The notes below the pieces were generated by a model, which saw only the letters and a program-made list of their open reading frames with translations, was not told the origin of the DNA and made no database searches. Positions 4,379-5,479 of a DNA stretch of 5,479 nt are shown piece after piece (position 1 is the first letter of the stretch; every line of letters begins with the position of its first letter). The translations under genes and the position numbers were made by a program. The DNA comes from an uncultured Flavobacteriia bacterium. GTDB taxonomy: Bacteria > Bacteroidota > Bacteroidia > Flavobacteriales_D > Crocinitomicaceae. The stretch lies in assembly GCA_903928365.1 (NCBI GenBank), contig CAIYQV010000449.1, forward strand, positions 1 through 5,479, written 5' to 3'.

Positions 4379-5239
4379 ATGTCGGCCGAACGTCTGTATA
4401 CCACCGGCTGGAAGGACTACGAGTTGATCGATGCCGGAGGAGGAAAAAAACTGGAGCGTTGGGGTAGTATTTTAACCATTCGTCCAGAAGTTCAGGCTTA
4501 TTTTAAAACCGAGAAAACCTTTAAGGAGTGGGAACAGATTGCTCATTGGGAATTTGTTCAAAAAGGAGGGCAATCAGGCGTCTGGAAGGCGTTAAAGAAA
4601 AACGTTCCGAAGAAATGGGCTATTTCATACGAGCAATTGACGTTTCAACTCGAACTCACCAAATTCAAACATGTTGGCTTGTTTCCGGAACAACGCATCA
4701 ACTGGGATTTCATTAAATCACACCTTAGATCAGACGATAAATTCCTCAATTTGTTTGCCTACACCGGTGCAGCATCATGCATGGCGCGTTTTCAGGGAGC
4801 AGAAACATTCCATGTGGATTCTGTGAAACAACTCATTTCCTGGGCTAGGGAGAATATGGAATCCAGTCGCTTATTGAATATCAAATGGGTGTTGGAGGAT
4901 GCCTTAAAATTTGCCGCGCGCGAACAAAAACGTGGAAATAAATACAAAGGAATCATCATGGATCCACCCGCATGGGGCTTGGGAGTGAAGGGTGAGAAGT
5001 GGAAGCTGGAAGACAAGATCGATGAGCTGATGGCGTCTACGGCTGAATTGCTCGAACCAGAAGGTTTCCTGATTATGAACACTTATTCACCGACCTTGGA
5101 TGTGCCCATGATCCAATCCCTAGCTGAAATGTATTTTGTTGGTCGATCTTTCGAAGTCAACGAACTCTGGATGAAAACCACTACCGGAAAGGATCTTTAT
5201 TTTGGGAATGTATTGAGGGTAGGAGCTATTTTGGAATAA
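4379..5239 (+). CDS. Class I SAM-dependent methyltransferase, RlmI/RlmK-like without PUA domain
   Basis: This 286-residue protein starts with a small beta-rich region, DYELIDAGGGKKLERWG..TIRPEVQAYF (13-42), found in this branch. The Rossmann methyltransferase domain follows. SAM-binding motif I is FLNLFAYTGAAS (122-133), the acidic residue after strand 2 is Asp147 in HVDSVKQLISWARENM, motif III is LEDALKF (172-178), and the catalytic-type motif IV is MDPPAWG (194-200). NTYSP (234-238) follows. The motifs match the RlmI/RlmK (YccW/YcbY) group that makes 5-methylcytosine or 7-methylguanosine in 23S rRNA. However, there is no N-terminal PUA domain and the protein is about 100 residues shorter than RlmI, so the substrate could be another RNA or protein. 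It is the last gene of the RidA operon, with ATG 1 nt after the preceding stop. No T-rich terminator follows. Confidence 0.88.
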   Translation: MSAERLYTTGWKDYELIDAGGGKKLERWGSILTIRPEVQAYFKTEKTFKEWEQIAHWEFVQKGGQSGVWKALKKNVPKKWAISYEQLTFQLELTKFKHVGLFPEQRINWDFIKSHLRSDDKFLNLFAYTGAASCMARFQGAETFHVDSVKQLISWARENMESSRLLNIKWVLEDALKFAAREQKRGNKYKGIIMDPPAWGLGVKGEKWKLEDKIDELMASTAELLEPEGFLIMNTYSPTLDVPMIQSLAEMYFVGRSFEVNELWMKTTTGKDLYFGNVLRVGAILE

Positions 5240-5268
5240 TCATGGATTTCTACTCAAAGCATAGCTCC
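5222..5268 (+). other. Stem-loop spanning the methyltransferase stop codon
   Basis: GGAGCTAT (5222-5229) pairs perfectly with ATAGCTCC (5261-5268). After a two-base bulge (5259-5260) the stem continues with TTTG (5230-5233) and CAAA (5255-5258), leaving a 21-nt loop that includes the stop codon region. No T run follows, so it is not a classical terminator. It may mark the 3' end of the operon mRNA or be a chance pairing. Confidence 0.35.
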
Positions 5269-5325
5269 GTAGGATTCGCTTCGCGGGTACTTCGTGGTTA
5301 AAATCCCCCGGAACATTGGAAGTGG

Positions 5326-5479
5326 TTAATCCTTTTTTATTCTGTTCAGTTCCTGTATATCCAAAAGGTCTTTAGGTCGAGCAGCTTTTACCTTACTTGT
5401 TATTAAGTCATCATAGCCAATAACTCGGTAGCGATAAAGTTTATTAGATCCAATTTGAACCTCATATGCATCCGCAAAA
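5326..5479 (-). CDS. C-terminal fragment of a nucleotidyltransferase-superfamily protein (5' part outside window)
   Basis: The frame enters from the right edge and gives 50 residues before TAA (5328-5326). Its end, VIGYDDLITSKVKAARPKDL followed by LDIQEL, matches the C-terminal helix signature '(I/V)xxxDLIxxKxxAxRPKDxxDIxxL' of minimal nucleotidyltransferases (Pol beta/MNT superfamily, including AbiEii- and DUF6036-like proteins). These are often encoded in toxin-antitoxin or mobile contexts, but the catalytic GGxxxx..DxD part lies outside the window, so neither activity nor a TA role can be judged. The upstream partner gene would also be outside. The gene converges on the methyltransferase with an 86-bp gap. 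No T-rich terminator hairpin is visible in that gap. Confidence 0.75.
   Translation of the reverse strand, partial: FADAYEVQIGSNKLYRYRVIGYDDLITSKVKAARPKDLLDIQELNRIKKD

Noticed and set aside
1..5479. CRISPR array, insertion sequence or prophage
   Set aside because: No regularly spaced repeats, transposase, integrase or terminal inverted repeats are visible in the window.

Overview
The window most likely comes from a member of the Bacteroidota (Flavobacteriia-like). Promoter boxes match the TAnnTTTG consensus of that phylum (2639-2646 on -, 3335-3342 and 489-496 on +). Genes lack clear Shine-Dalgarno sequences. The left-edge lipoprotein carries a 'KDG...C...YANG' module that I know from Bacteroidota envelope proteins. 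The species cannot be named from this stretch.

Layout, left to right: (1) 1-335 (-) is the start of a small lipoprotein gene cut by the window edge. (2) 336-1048 has no convincing protein gene. It holds two TTGA...TCAA inverted repeats (one close to a CRP/FNR box), a TAnnTTTG promoter box, a long run of well-formed hairpins and an intrinsic terminator, all on the + strand. I read this as a structured non-coding RNA of about 470 nt. It matches none of the universal RNAs I could compare from memory. (3) 1049-2605 (-) is an ALDH7-type aldehyde dehydrogenase (alpha-aminoadipic semialdehyde dehydrogenase, lysine catabolism), with its own promoter and a terminator facing that of the RNA. (4) 2780-3310 (+) is an exported cysteine-containing protein of unknown function. 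(5) 3358-5239 (+) is a compact three-gene operon with 3-nt and 1-nt gaps: a RidA-family protein, a two-TM protein with TPR-like helices and a methionine-rich tail, and an RlmI/RlmK-like SAM methyltransferase without a PUA domain. (6) 5326-5479 (-) is the C-terminus of a nucleotidyltransferase-superfamily protein running off the right edge, convergent with the operon.

Most protein genes look like ordinary housekeeping or accessory genes. The lysine-catabolic dehydrogenase and the RidA operon are divergent, and nothing links them into one pathway. The part most likely to be undescribed is the putative RNA at about 503-972. Its hairpins are capped by GNRA and UUCG tetraloops, a long-range helix encloses a multibranch core, G-U pairs point to the + strand, and an FNR-like site lies about 41-44 bp upstream of the predicted start.
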